9,191 nt of DNA, taken from Draconibacterium sp. GTDB taxonomy: Bacteria; Bacteroidota; Bacteroidia; Bacteroidales; Prolixibacteraceae. The stretch lies in the NCBI GenBank assembly GCA_027011835.1, contig JALUZN010000227.1, positions 1-9,191 of the forward strand, given 5' to 3'. Each line of letters starts with the position of its first letter. Within the stretch, counting starts at the first letter, position 1. Shown piece after piece: positions 1 to 7,540 of this stretch. Both the position numbers and the translations under genes were made by a program. Under the pieces are notes generated by a model. It was not told where the DNA came from and did not search any database. It saw nothing but the letters and a program-made list of their open reading frames with translations.

Positions 1-171
1 TTATTTAACCTCCATTATTACTTAAAGCAAGAGTATCACTTCCTGAAAGAAGATCTGTTTTTCTATCAATTTAAATTAAATAGAAACTCAAAGGAGTTAG
101 TTTTCTATTCCCCAAAATTTTATCCGCAAGTTTATAATCTTATCGGTGTCAAAACAACATATAAAATTTAA
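1..171 (+). CDS. C-terminal tail of an unrecognised protein (partial, runs off left edge)
   Basis: Frame 1 is open from the first base to a TAA at 169-171, giving 56 residues rich in Tyr, Phe, Leu and Lys and ending in GVKTTYKI. There is no start codon in the frame, so the gene must begin to the left of the window. Support is the uninterrupted frame in A/T-rich DNA, the protein-like composition, and a stop only 4 bases before the ATG of the next gene on the same strand, as in a tandem operon. I do not recognise the family. The alternating aromatic and polar residues could fit beta strands, but that is a guess. A chance open frame of this length is possible, so confidence is moderate. Confidence 0.5.
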   Translation, partial: LFNLHYYLKQEYHFLKEDLFFYQFKLNRNSKELVFYSPKFYPQVYNLIGVKTTYKI

Positions 172-175
172 TCAG

Positions 176-877
176 ATGAAGACACTATTTACAATTACAC
201 TATTATTTGTTGCAACTACATTTTTTAATACTGCAACATCGGCAACCAAACTTTCAAAAGCCGAAAAAGAGGGAATTCAATTAATGCGCGAAGAAGAGAA
301 GCTGGCGCACGATGTTTATGTTTTTTTATACAAGAAATGGAACTTGCGTATTTTTAATAATATTTCGAATGCCGAAACCAGGCATTTCGAAGCGGTGGGT
401 TATTTAATTGAAACCTACAACTTAAAAGACAATGCAAAAGAGGATGCCGGAGATTTTAATAATAAAAAATTACAGGAATTGTATGACTCGCTAACCGAAA
501 AAGGAAGTGAGTCGTTAACCGCAGCACTCGAGGTCGGAGCATTAATCGAAGAAGTTGATATCGACGATTTGCAAAGACTTCTTGCTGCCAACCCAGACTC
601 AGTAATTGCCGGCGTTTACCAAAATCTTCTACGTGGTTCCGAAAATCATTTACGGGCTTTTACCGGGCAACTCGAAAGCCGTGATGCAAAATACACACCC
701 TCCGTATTAAGCGAAACAGAATTCAATAGAATATTAGCGGGAACACACCAAAAAGGAGATCCGGGGAATTGTGTCCTTCAACAAAACAATTGTCGAAGTC
801 AAAAAAATAACCGGGGACGAAACCGTAGAAATGGCCACGGAAGAATGTGCGGACAAAACAGATGGAACCAAAACTGA
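176..877 (+). CDS. Secreted ferritin-like protein, DUF2202 family
   Basis: The product is 233 residues from the ATG at 176. A GTG at 146 in the same frame would add ten polar residues before the signal peptide and lies inside the upstream reading frame, so I prefer 176. Residues 1-22 look like a signal peptide, so the protein probably acts in the periplasm or outside the cell. The rest matches the DUF2202 ferritin-like four-helix family. Visible acidic/His positions are the REEEKLAHDVY helix (about 38-48), an ExxH at Glu67-His70, Glu125/Glu126, and Glu156 with His158 in SENHLRAF; these are candidate metal ligands. The C-terminal 40 residues form an Asn/Arg/Gly-rich tail with Cys199, Cys206 and Cys225. 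Gly/Arg/Asn-rich tails are, to my knowledge, common in this family. Metal binding is inferred, and the physiological role of DUF2202 proteins is not established. Confidence 0.88.
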   Translation: MKTLFTITLLFVATTFFNTATSATKLSKAEKEGIQLMREEEKLAHDVYVFLYKKWNLRIFNNISNAETRHFEAVGYLIETYNLKDNAKEDAGDFNNKKLQELYDSLTEKGSESLTAALEVGALIEEVDIDDLQRLLAANPDSVIAGVYQNLLRGSENHLRAFTGQLESRDAKYTPSVLSETEFNRILAGTHQKGDPGNCVLQQNNCRSQKNNRGRNRRNGHGRMCGQNRWNQN

Positions 878-1669
878 TTATCTGATAACCAGTTTTTTCG
901 AAGGTGTTCTTGTATTCCCGTATTCAATAAAATAGTGGTAAATGCCACTCTTGAATTGCGAAACGTCCAACGATAAGAAATCGGTGTGGTTATCGATTGT
1001 AAACTGGTCGACAGCTCTACCGGTATTATCAATCAGATGAAGTTTCCCACTGTTTACATTTTCGGGAAGTGAGTAAGCAACCTTAACAGTTTCGGTTGCA
1101 GGATTCGGGAAAACATTCAATAAAACATCGGGCCGGTTACTTCTTATATAAGCACTAACTGCAGGTGTTTCGGGCAAATTATAGATGTTGGTCCAAACTT
1201 TTTCGGGAAATATTGAATAGTCGAAACAGTACGCAAAAAGCTTGTAAACATCGTCATTGGTTTTATTTAGATAGATATATTGCGCCCCGTCGATGGATTG
1301 AATAACCGAGCCATCGTCGTTTATTATTTTGCTATTGTATTCGTAATACTGCTGTGCCGTGTTGTATTTGTAGTAAGTGTAAACCAGCTCCAAACCATCG
1401 TCATTGTCGAACAAATTTTCTGAAATGTATTTAACATCGGCAATATAAAAATTGTTCGGCACACTTAAATTTATTGTTTTAAAGAGCGAGTGGTCGAGGT
1501 TATAAATCCGGCACTGTGCTTTGGGTACATCCATTAAATAGTATTTATATCCAAGTGTTTCCAGCTTTACCACCGATGTGGAATAATTGTAAGTTTTATC
1601 GAGGGTAACCTGTGCATTTGTTGCCAAAAATGTAATTAAAATGGCAACTGTTCCAATAAATTTTTTCAT
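878..1669 (-). CDS. Secreted protein with type IX secretion C-terminal sorting domain
   Basis: The protein has 263 residues with a signal peptide (about 1-19, ending ATNAQ). A middle region (about 20-180) rich in Tyr, Asn and Asp has no family I recognise. The C-terminal domain starts at about residue 184 and is typical of type A type IX secretion cargo: an NVFPNPATETVKV opening, a GKLHLIDNTGR strand pair, and LDVSQFKSGIYHYFIEYG followed by KKLVIR at the end. The protein should cross the inner membrane by Sec and the outer membrane by the PorK-N/Sov machinery, after which the domain is removed. The start ATG is at 1667-1669. The stop abuts the stop of the convergent DUF2202 gene with no base between. 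The middle region resembles short strand-rich secreted proteins, but no catalytic motif is visible. Function beyond secretion is unknown. Confidence 0.88.
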   Translation of the reverse strand: MKKFIGTVAILITFLATNAQVTLDKTYNYSTSVVKLETLGYKYYLMDVPKAQCRIYNLDHSLFKTINLSVPNNFYIADVKYISENLFDNDDGLELVYTYYKYNTAQQYYEYNSKIINDDGSVIQSIDGAQYIYLNKTNDDVYKLFAYCFDYSIFPEKVWTNIYNLPETPAVSAYIRSNRPDVLLNVFPNPATETVKVAYSLPENVNSGKLHLIDNTGRAVDQFTIDNHTDFLSLDVSQFKSGIYHYFIEYGNTRTPSKKLVIR

Positions 1670-1710
1670 ATGTATAATATAATTTAATGATTAATAATCA
1701 ATTCATTATG

Positions 1711-1760
1711 ACTCTCCCTCCTCATCCTCTTTATCCGTCAGCCGACGAATCAAGGTGAGA
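1711..1760. repeat. Decayed intergenic hairpin repeat
   Basis: CGTC-AGCC-GACG at 1736-1747 can form a small stem, and the outer CTCTCC (1713-1718) can pair with GGTGAG (1754-1759) with one mismatch across a large internal loop. The 14 bases TCCGTCAGCCGACG (1734-1747) recur exactly at 7611-7624 in the other intergenic repeat of this window. I infer that both are copies of a dispersed Bacteroidota-type hairpin repeat, this one degenerate. Confidence 0.5.
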
Positions 1761-1880
1761 AATAAATATGTTGTTTCTCAATATAATAGTTCGGTATGTT
1801 TTTATATTACGCTGATAATCAATAAAATACATAAATGTCCGTGATTGCATCAAATAACTGATATTCAGTAGTTTAGTTTT

Positions 1881-1932
1881 TGTCTTGTGTCTCATGTCTA
1901 AAAATCTAACGATCTATTCTCAATATACATCT
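1881..1932. repeat. Imperfect ~7-bp periodic repeat
   Basis: Three heptamers run head to tail: TGTCTTG, TGTCTCA, TGTCTAA (1881-1901). They are followed by looser copies around TCT cores at 1905, 1913, 1918 and 1930. The pattern decays towards the right. Similar heptamer-periodic TCT-rich stretches occur between genes in other Bacteroidota, from memory. No coding potential or function is evident. Confidence 0.45.
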
Positions 1933-1958
1933 CCTTTTCTAGCTGCTCCTTTAAACTT

Positions 1959-1980
1959 AAATCCCCGGCAATCCGGATTT
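1959..1980 (-). terminator. Possible stem-loop terminator of the - strand operon
   Basis: AAATCC-CC-GG / CCGGATTT forms an 8-bp stem with a 2-base bulge and a CAAT loop. It begins 18 bases past the stop codon of the last operon gene. On the - strand it is followed by ATTTAAGTTTAAAGG rather than a clean U tract, so it is a weak candidate. The placement is its main support. Confidence 0.35.
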
Positions 1981-1997
1981 CCTATCATTAATATTTT

Positions 1998-2621
1998 CTA
2001 TTTTATTAATTTCAATCCTTCGTTAGCCGACTTGTCGCCGGGGCTATATAACTTTACTTTGTTAAACAGCACTTTTGCCTCGTTGTTGTTGCCGAGAAAA
2101 TAGGAAGTCCAGCCCAGCATTAACATTCCATCGTAGCCAAACGGGTACAAATCGACCACTTTTTTAAAAAGCGGGTACGCTTTATTGTAGCTTTTACGTC
2201 CGTAATAAACCAGTCCCAGCCGGTATAAAGCCACGGTGTTTTGCGGGTTTATCTCGAGTATTTTAGTGTAAATGGCAATTACATCGTCCCATTTTCCCAA
2301 AGCCGATTTCGGCAATATCAATCCAAAACGTGCCTCTTCGGAATAGGGTTTTAGTTTTTGCGCCCGCGAGTAAAAAATTATTGCTTCGTCGAACAGTCCG
2401 GCATTGTAATTCAGCCAGCCCAACCGTAAATTCATTTCATACGAATCTTCATAATAAACTTTTTTCAGCTCGTCCATTGCAGCCGAGAAATCGCCACTTT
2501 TTTCCTGAACATAACTTTTCGAAAACGCCTCTTCGAGCGCCGTTTGATTTACCTGTGCAAATGTTGGCAACACTAAAATTGCAAACAAAATAATTATTGC
2601 TATTCTTTTTAAAAATTCCAT
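1998..2621 (-). CDS. Secreted TPR-repeat protein
   Basis: The protein has 207 residues with a hydrophobic signal peptide (about 1-22, ending LPTFAQ). There is no Cys for a lipoprotein anchor, so it is probably soluble in the periplasm. Residues 28-195 form about five tetratricopeptide repeats. Recurring positions are visible in RLGWLNYNAGLFDEAIIFY (66-84), YRLGLVYYGRKSYNKAYPLF (133-152) and MLGWTSYFLGNNNEAKVLF (168-186), with NP or YP turns between. TPR arrays usually bind other proteins. Its start lies 13 bases inside the 3' end of the barrel gene upstream in the operon, so the two are probably translationally coupled, and this protein may be a periplasmic partner of that barrel or of the fusion protein before it. 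It is the last gene of the operon. No enzymatic motif is visible. Confidence 0.85.
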   Translation of the reverse strand: MEFLKRIAIIILFAILVLPTFAQVNQTALEEAFSKSYVQEKSGDFSAAMDELKKVYYEDSYEMNLRLGWLNYNAGLFDEAIIFYSRAQKLKPYSEEARFGLILPKSALGKWDDVIAIYTKILEINPQNTVALYRLGLVYYGRKSYNKAYPLFKKVVDLYPFGYDGMLMLGWTSYFLGNNNEAKVLFNKVKLYSPGDKSANEGLKLIK

Positions 2622-3937
2622 GATATTCCGCCTGTAATTGTATGTTTATAATAACTGTATTCTACTGAATTCCCCGGTATTCCTCCGGTATAAACCTGAT
2701 AAGTTTCAAAAATATTCTGGTTGATGTACCTTACAAGAAACTGGTATTTTTTCCCAATGGGGAAATAGAGTGTCCCCATAAATTTGTTCTCCGACCTGCC
2801 CGGGAAATTGGCAATTACATACCCGGCGGTCTCGATAAAATTCTTCATGTCGCCAACCAAATATTGCCCGTAAAAATAGACCGGTCCCAGTTTTGCCCCT
2901 CCCGAAATACCAAATGTATTGTAGCCAAAACCATTGCCGGCATCCGATTTAAAATAGATTTTCGGGGTGATGTAAAAGTTGGTGTTCGAAAACGGATAGT
3001 AGGTAATCCATGCCGAATATTGATTAAAATTCCGGTTGGTAATACTGGCAAAATTTATTTCGGCACCGGTAATGAAATTCCCAAAATTCGACCACACAGA
3101 AGTTGAGAAAATAAAATCGGAATAATTTATTTCCGAGGGATAAAAATACCTGTTCGCTCCGCGCTCTGCCCCAAGAAACAGCTCCGATTTTCCCCAGACA
3201 ACGTTAAATGAGGGCGATATATGAATTCTCTTTCCAACAATAAAATTGGGGTTGATAAAATATTGATACTGCTGTGTTTTTACCGGAAATGTATTCCTTC
3301 TTCCCCAATCGATTTGTTGTTCGCGATTAACTGTAACAAAAGAGAGGTTGTGTGTAATATTAAATCCGGGCAAAACCCGATGGCTAAAATCCACCGATTC
3401 GAAATGGTAGTTTTTCAGGTAGTACGCTTCACCGTAATTGTCGCCCACTTCTGCCTCTTGGTCAAGCGAGCCATTTGTCAGTTCATCGAAATTGGGGTTA
3501 AAACTGTAACCGCCTTCAACAGCCAGCCGCAGTGGTTTGTTTTTTACAAATCCTATTTTCTGCTGCATAGGTTTTGTAAACTTCGCCGCATATTTCGATG
3601 CTTCGGAACTTCGCCCGCTAAAAACCAGACTGTAATACAAATACTCTTGCAACCACTCGAACGACCGGTCGTTTTCCCACGCTCGTAGAAACCATTCCGA
3701 AGCAACCCGGTACTTTTTCAGGTTGTAAAAGGCAATTCCGGTACGCGCCTGCAAATAGAAAAAATCGATTCCCTGCTTTCGCGACTCTGCCGAGAAAGCA
3801 ATTAATTCGTCCCACTTTTTTTGCTGAAAAAGAGTGTACGATTTTGTATCGACTTCAACATAGTTCCACTTTTTTTGTGCCATTACTGAGATTAAAAAAA
3901 GCGACAGTAAAACTGTTATTCCAATTCGTTTGTACAT
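2609..3937 (-). CDS. Outer-membrane beta-barrel protein with N-terminal TPR-like region
   Basis: The protein has 442 residues. Residues 1-20 are a signal peptide (ending VMAQ). Residues about 30-125 look like two or three degenerate TPR-type helix pairs (KKWDELIAFSAESRKQG, ARTGIAFYNLKKYRVASEWF). From about 135 to the end, the sequence alternates aromatic and polar residues in many predicted strands (for example FYITPKIYFKSDAG, PVYFYGQYLVGD) and finishes GGISWNF. A terminal Phe is the usual beta-barrel assembly signal. The architecture resembles the YaiO-like TPR/outer-membrane barrel proteins of Bacteroidota; that family assignment is from general resemblance only. It overlaps its upstream neighbour by 22 bases and its downstream neighbour by 13, which suggests a fixed stoichiometric unit. 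It could be a pore or a structural outer-membrane partner for the inner-membrane fusion protein; neither role is shown by the sequence. Confidence 0.83.
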   Translation of the reverse strand: MYKRIGITVLLSLFLISVMAQKKWNYVEVDTKSYTLFQQKKWDELIAFSAESRKQGIDFFYLQARTGIAFYNLKKYRVASEWFLRAWENDRSFEWLQEYLYYSLVFSGRSSEASKYAAKFTKPMQQKIGFVKNKPLRLAVEGGYSFNPNFDELTNGSLDQEAEVGDNYGEAYYLKNYHFESVDFSHRVLPGFNITHNLSFVTVNREQQIDWGRRNTFPVKTQQYQYFINPNFIVGKRIHISPSFNVVWGKSELFLGAERGANRYFYPSEINYSDFIFSTSVWSNFGNFITGAEINFASITNRNFNQYSAWITYYPFSNTNFYITPKIYFKSDAGNGFGYNTFGISGGAKLGPVYFYGQYLVGDMKNFIETAGYVIANFPGRSENKFMGTLYFPIGKKYQFLVRYINQNIFETYQVYTGGIPGNSVEYSYYKHTITGGISWNF

Positions 3938-6141
3938 TGTATATTTATCTTGGTTTGGTCGAATTGAACAGAAATATCAAAAGCTCCTTGCTGGTTTATT
4001 TTCAGTTCGCAATTGTATTCTGCCGTTTTCCGGCCGGCAATATTTTTTATAATTTGTGCATTCATCTCCACATCTCCCGACGATAAAATATCTCCGGCCT
4101 CTTTCATTGTTAAGTTGTAATCTATTTTCAAAAAGAGAAAAATGGGTGCTACAAAATCCTGAAGAAATTTCAGCAGACCGCCAAACATCATGTTTAACGG
4201 AATGGTATCAGAAATTTTACTGTTGGGCAAAAATCCCATGGGTACTTTAAACAGCACCACAAACAACCAAAACAGCGCAGAGTATTTTACCCCGGTAAAA
4301 TTGGTAAAATAGTGGAGGTCGCCGTTGTTGTACAGGTAAGCTTTTCCGTTGTCTTTTTCGCAACGAATGTACGAGGTGTTATACACGTCGGTTTCAACAA
4401 TCCACGTAAATTCGCCCGCCAGCTTTTGCCATTTTGCCTTGTTCGATTCCACATCGACCGATACCGAAATACGCTGCCCGGGTATAAAATGCAACCCGTT
4501 TAAAAGAATATCGTTTTTAACCGGGTTGGCCACAATATCGCCGTTTTGTGGGTTCTCGAATGTTTTTAACTGAAATGTTTTTCCCTGTTTCAGCAAAAAA
4601 TTGCCAAACGGATAGTCGATGGTTGTGGAGCCGATATACGGAGTTGCCTGAAACTGAAAATGGAGATGCGGATAGGGCGACCTGCCTGAATTTCCACAAC
4701 GTCCGATTGCCTGTCCCTGTTTTACAAAATCGCCCACTTTTACATCGAGCGACTGGTATTTCAGGTGGCTGAGTTTGGCGTACAAGTAGTCGTTATGTTT
4801 TACAACCACTGTGTTTCCCCAGTTGTTGCGTGTGTTTATGTCGGCAATATTATTATCCTGAATGTTATCGATTGCCTCAATAATTGTTCCGTCGAAAGGC
4901 GTAAGCACCGCTTTCCCAAAACAGAAATAGTCATGTGTAAAATCGCCGTCGTTCCTGAATTGTTTCCCGCTGCTGTCGGTAACAATAAAATCCCAGGCGT
5001 GCCGCCACTCTCCCTTGTGCGTGTGTTCGCCGTTGTGCCCCTGGTTAATTTGCCACTCGCCATAAAAAGGCAACGAAGCAGAAACAGGAAAAGCTGCCGG
5101 AAAACGTTTGGTATTTCCGGAGTGCAGGTACAGATTTTTCTCGGGTTTGCCCAACTGAACAGGAATTTCGATGAGGTGTTTTGGCCGTTTCTCGCGCAAT
5201 TTCAGTGCATATAAAAACATTAAAACCACCATGTTAAACGGCAACGAATAGGGCGAAATTTTAAAAAGCAAAAATATTTGTTGCGTACTGATGGTGATTA
5301 AAACCACTGCCGGCAACAACAAAAGAATCCATCCGTAACTTACCCGGTTGGGCACTAAATAGTAACCTCCCAGCGCAATTGCCATTAATATATAGTTGAA
5401 TCCGATAAACGTGTAACTGAGCGAATTAAACTCAATTCCCACAAAGCGGTAAAACAAAAATGCTCCGGTGTAACCCAAAACAGAAAGCACAAAAGTGATA
5501 CGCGAATAGATAAGCAACCCCAGTGCAATGATTATTCCGGCCAACAAATGCGACTGGAAAAATATGGCTCCCAACGAATGAAAATAGTCTTTTACAAACG
5601 ATGACCCGATGGAGTTTTCAAGAAAATTATAGAAATCGACAAATGGTTTTCCACCCAAAGCGTACAATTCGTTATAGACGTAAATTCCACGCTCGCTAAT
5701 GTTAAGCGCAGTTAAACTACTTCCCGAAAGGGCAACAATCCAGATGGTAAGCAAAAACGGGACACTTAAAAAGGGCAGCCCGTATTTGCCAAGCACTCCC
5801 TGAAAAACAACGGTGAGAAAGAAACTGAGAATTGCCGAAATGGTGACCAGCAAATACAACTCAACCGACGGCTGATAAAACAGACCAACACCAAGACCCA
5901 CCAACAGCGCATTAAATCCGTAAAGCCCCGAGTCTAAAAAATATTTATTAAACCCCAGCGACGAAGCTAAAAGCGTTGCAATTAGCACCGCAATTAAACC
6001 GCCCAGCCCGGCACCATAATCGAAAAAACTTATGACCATCAGAAAAACGGCCAGCACTTTCGATTTCGAAAAAAATACTTGCGAGTAACTGTTTAAAACA
6101 GATTCGGTAATTGTTTTTATTTTTAGGGTAGTTTCGGTCAT
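3916..6141 (-). CDS. Urea-transporter-like membrane protein fused to M23 metallopeptidase
   Basis: The protein has 741 residues in three parts. Residues about 25-313 contain ten hydrophobic segments in two similar halves. Each half carries the urea-transporter signature: GLYGFNALLVGLGVGLF (72-88) and IGFNYILMAIALGGYYL (246-262). Residues about 350-500 are an M23 (LytM/lysostaphin type) domain. It shows a THKGEWRHAWDF segment with candidate zinc ligands His375 or His381 and Asp384, the SHL motif His459, VGDFVKQGQAIG (469-480), and PHLHF with His492/His494, so it looks catalytically intact. Residues 500-741 are unassigned and include a hydrophobic stretch at about 620-639. Transporters of this family are usually 300-400 residues and have no peptidase. 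The family conducts urea passively; the substrate here is unproven. The gene starts 9 bp after the decarboxylase stop. A cluster of Lys/Arg after the last membrane segment (KLREKRPKH, 314-322) suggests that the peptidase faces the cytoplasm. Confidence 0.85.
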   Translation of the reverse strand: MTETTLKIKTITESVLNSYSQVFFSKSKVLAVFLMVISFFDYGAGLGGLIAVLIATLLASSLGFNKYFLDSGLYGFNALLVGLGVGLFYQPSVELYLLVTISAILSFFLTVVFQGVLGKYGLPFLSVPFLLTIWIVALSGSSLTALNISERGIYVYNELYALGGKPFVDFYNFLENSIGSSFVKDYFHSLGAIFFQSHLLAGIIIALGLLIYSRITFVLSVLGYTGAFLFYRFVGIEFNSLSYTFIGFNYILMAIALGGYYLVPNRVSYGWILLLLPAVVLITISTQQIFLLFKISPYSLPFNMVVLMFLYALKLREKRPKHLIEIPVQLGKPEKNLYLHSGNTKRFPAAFPVSASLPFYGEWQINQGHNGEHTHKGEWRHAWDFIVTDSSGKQFRNDGDFTHDYFCFGKAVLTPFDGTIIEAIDNIQDNNIADINTRNNWGNTVVVKHNDYLYAKLSHLKYQSLDVKVGDFVKQGQAIGRCGNSGRSPYPHLHFQFQATPYIGSTTIDYPFGNFLLKQGKTFQLKTFENPQNGDIVANPVKNDILLNGLHFIPGQRISVSVDVESNKAKWQKLAGEFTWIVETDVYNTSYIRCEKDNGKAYLYNNGDLHYFTNFTGVKYSALFWLFVVLFKVPMGFLPNSKISDTIPLNMMFGGLLKFLQDFVAPIFLFLKIDYNLTMKEAGDILSSGDVEMNAQIIKNIAGRKTAEYNCELKINQQGAFDISVQFDQTKINIQCTNELE

Positions 6142-6150
6142 TTAACCAAT

Positions 6151-7491
6151 TTATCTTTTCGGATTCAGTTCGCTGTTATTAAACGTTTCCATTGTATCGC
6201 TCTTCCTGATTATATGTGTTTTACCGTCCAAATCGATTAAAACAATATTTGGCCGGTAGGTTATAAACTGCATCCACTGTGTAACATTGTATGCGCCCAC
6301 CCGCTCAATAACAAGTTGGTCGCCCACGTTTACCTGCGGAAAATTTATCGCTTCGCGAATCACATCAATGTTCATACAAAGAGGCCCGTAAATGGTTGTC
6401 TCCTCGGCGTGGCTCGAAACTTCCTTACTGGAGAAAACCCCGAGGTTGTACCAGAATGTTGTAAACAACATGTTTACTCCGGCATCGATAACAATGGTGC
6501 GCCGCCCGGTTGTAGAACGCTTGTTTGCCAGCACCGAAGTTAATAAATATCCGGCATCGTCGATTAGTGCGCGCCCGGTTTCGAGAAACAGTACCGGCAG
6601 ATGTTCGTGCGGAATTTCGGATGAAATTATCGAGTTTGAAATTGCCTCGGCATATTCGTCGAACGAGGGACAGGTTTCCGAGCCTGGCATGTACGCACCT
6701 TTTAATGTATTTTTCGATGCGAAACCGCCACCCATATCGATGTATTTTATCCAGTGGTTAAACTTGCGCGAAATGGCCACCATTAAATTCGACAATTTTG
6801 CAGCTGCTATGCCATATGCTGACGCGGCCATAATATAAGTTCCGATATGTGTGTGCAACCCAATTAAATCAAGATCCTGCGCCAGCATAATCCGGTTAAT
6901 TGCGTTCCATGCTTCGCCATTTTCGTAGTTAAAACCAAACCTGTCCCACATGGGATAAATGCCCGTGTCCATGTTTACGCGAATGGCAACCCGGGCTTTT
7001 TTATTTAATTTTCGTGTGGTTTCAATCAGCAGGTACAACTCGTCGAAATGGTCGATATGAATGCAGGCATTGTTGTTGATTGCCATCTCCAAATCTTTCT
7101 CCGATTTGTCGGGGCCGTTAAAAATTATGTTCGAGCCGTTCACGCCGTTCTGGAGTGCTTTTTCGAACTCGAACCCCGAAACAACCTCAGCCCACGAACC
7201 TTCGTCGTGGAAAATGCTGCAAACTGCGTTAAGGTAATTTGTTTTGTACGACCACGCAAACTGCACTTTTGGGTAGCGGGTTTCGAATGCCCGTTTGGCA
7301 TCGTTGTATGTTTCCCGTATCGTTTTTTCAGAAAAAACAAATACCGGCGAACCATAATTTTCAATCAATTTTGGAACTGCAATTCCATCAATACCGGTAA
7401 TAATTTTCTGCTTGGTTGGCAGCCCGAATTTATTGGGTACACCGGCAGTAATTTTACTGATAACCGGTTTTTCGTATTTTAATTTTTCCAT
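6151..7491 (-). CDS. Fold-type III PLP-dependent decarboxylase (diaminopimelate decarboxylase-like)
   Basis: The protein has 446 residues and is probably cytoplasmic. It belongs to the Orn/DAP/Arg decarboxylase family 2 with an alanine-racemase-like barrel. Visible landmarks are the PLP lysine Lys83 in SYKTNY, the GLHTHIGT strand (211-218), the phosphate-binding DMGGGF (252-257), LETGR (303-307) in place of the usual EPGR, and the active-site YGPLCMNID (368-376) with Cys372 and Asp376. True diaminopimelate decarboxylases have CESGD at that last site and a GAYxxSMSSNYN-type motif; here they are CMNID and GAYNVTQWMQFITYRP (399-414). I therefore infer a different amino-acid or carrier-bound substrate and would not call it lysA. 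About 40 extra residues precede the barrel. It lies 162 bp downstream of the ATP-grasp gene and 9 bp upstream of the transporter fusion. The start ATG at 7489-7491 has an A/T-rich leader without Shine-Dalgarno. Confidence 0.87.
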   Translation of the reverse strand: MEKLKYEKPVISKITAGVPNKFGLPTKQKIITGIDGIAVPKLIENYGSPVFVFSEKTIRETYNDAKRAFETRYPKVQFAWSYKTNYLNAVCSIFHDEGSWAEVVSGFEFEKALQNGVNGSNIIFNGPDKSEKDLEMAINNNACIHIDHFDELYLLIETTRKLNKKARVAIRVNMDTGIYPMWDRFGFNYENGEAWNAINRIMLAQDLDLIGLHTHIGTYIMAASAYGIAAAKLSNLMVAISRKFNHWIKYIDMGGGFASKNTLKGAYMPGSETCPSFDEYAEAISNSIISSEIPHEHLPVLFLETGRALIDDAGYLLTSVLANKRSTTGRRTIVIDAGVNMLFTTFWYNLGVFSSKEVSSHAEETTIYGPLCMNIDVIREAINFPQVNVGDQLVIERVGAYNVTQWMQFITYRPNIVLIDLDGKTHIIRKSDTMETFNNSELNPKR

Positions 7492-7540
7492 TGTTTATAT
7501 TTTATTGTTCTTATTTCTCTCGCAAAAACAGATTTTAATT

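Noticed and set aside
81..107. AACTC-AAAG-GAGTT hairpin followed by TTAGTTTTCTA as a terminator
   Set aside because: It falls inside the open frame at the left edge and the stem is only 5 bp, so it is more likely incidental coding sequence.
1857..1869. ACTGA-TAT-TCAGT inverted repeat as an operator
   Set aside because: It is short, not placed near a start codon of any gene here, and of a length expected by chance in this composition.
1885..2103. 72-residue + strand frame starting in the intergenic region
   Set aside because: Its second half is antisense to the TPR gene and its first half is translated heptamer repeat; no supporting motif.
4765..5214. 149-residue open frame on the + strand inside the UT-M23 gene
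   Set aside because: It lies opposite a well-supported M23 domain, has low-complexity shadow-like composition and no recognisable motif. The same holds for the + strand frames at 3221-3688, 6392-6838, 7048-7482 and 8245-8754.
6151..7491. Calling the decarboxylase lysA
   Set aside because: The CESGD and SMSSNYN-type motifs of true diaminopimelate decarboxylases are not kept, and the gene sits outside any lysine pathway context.
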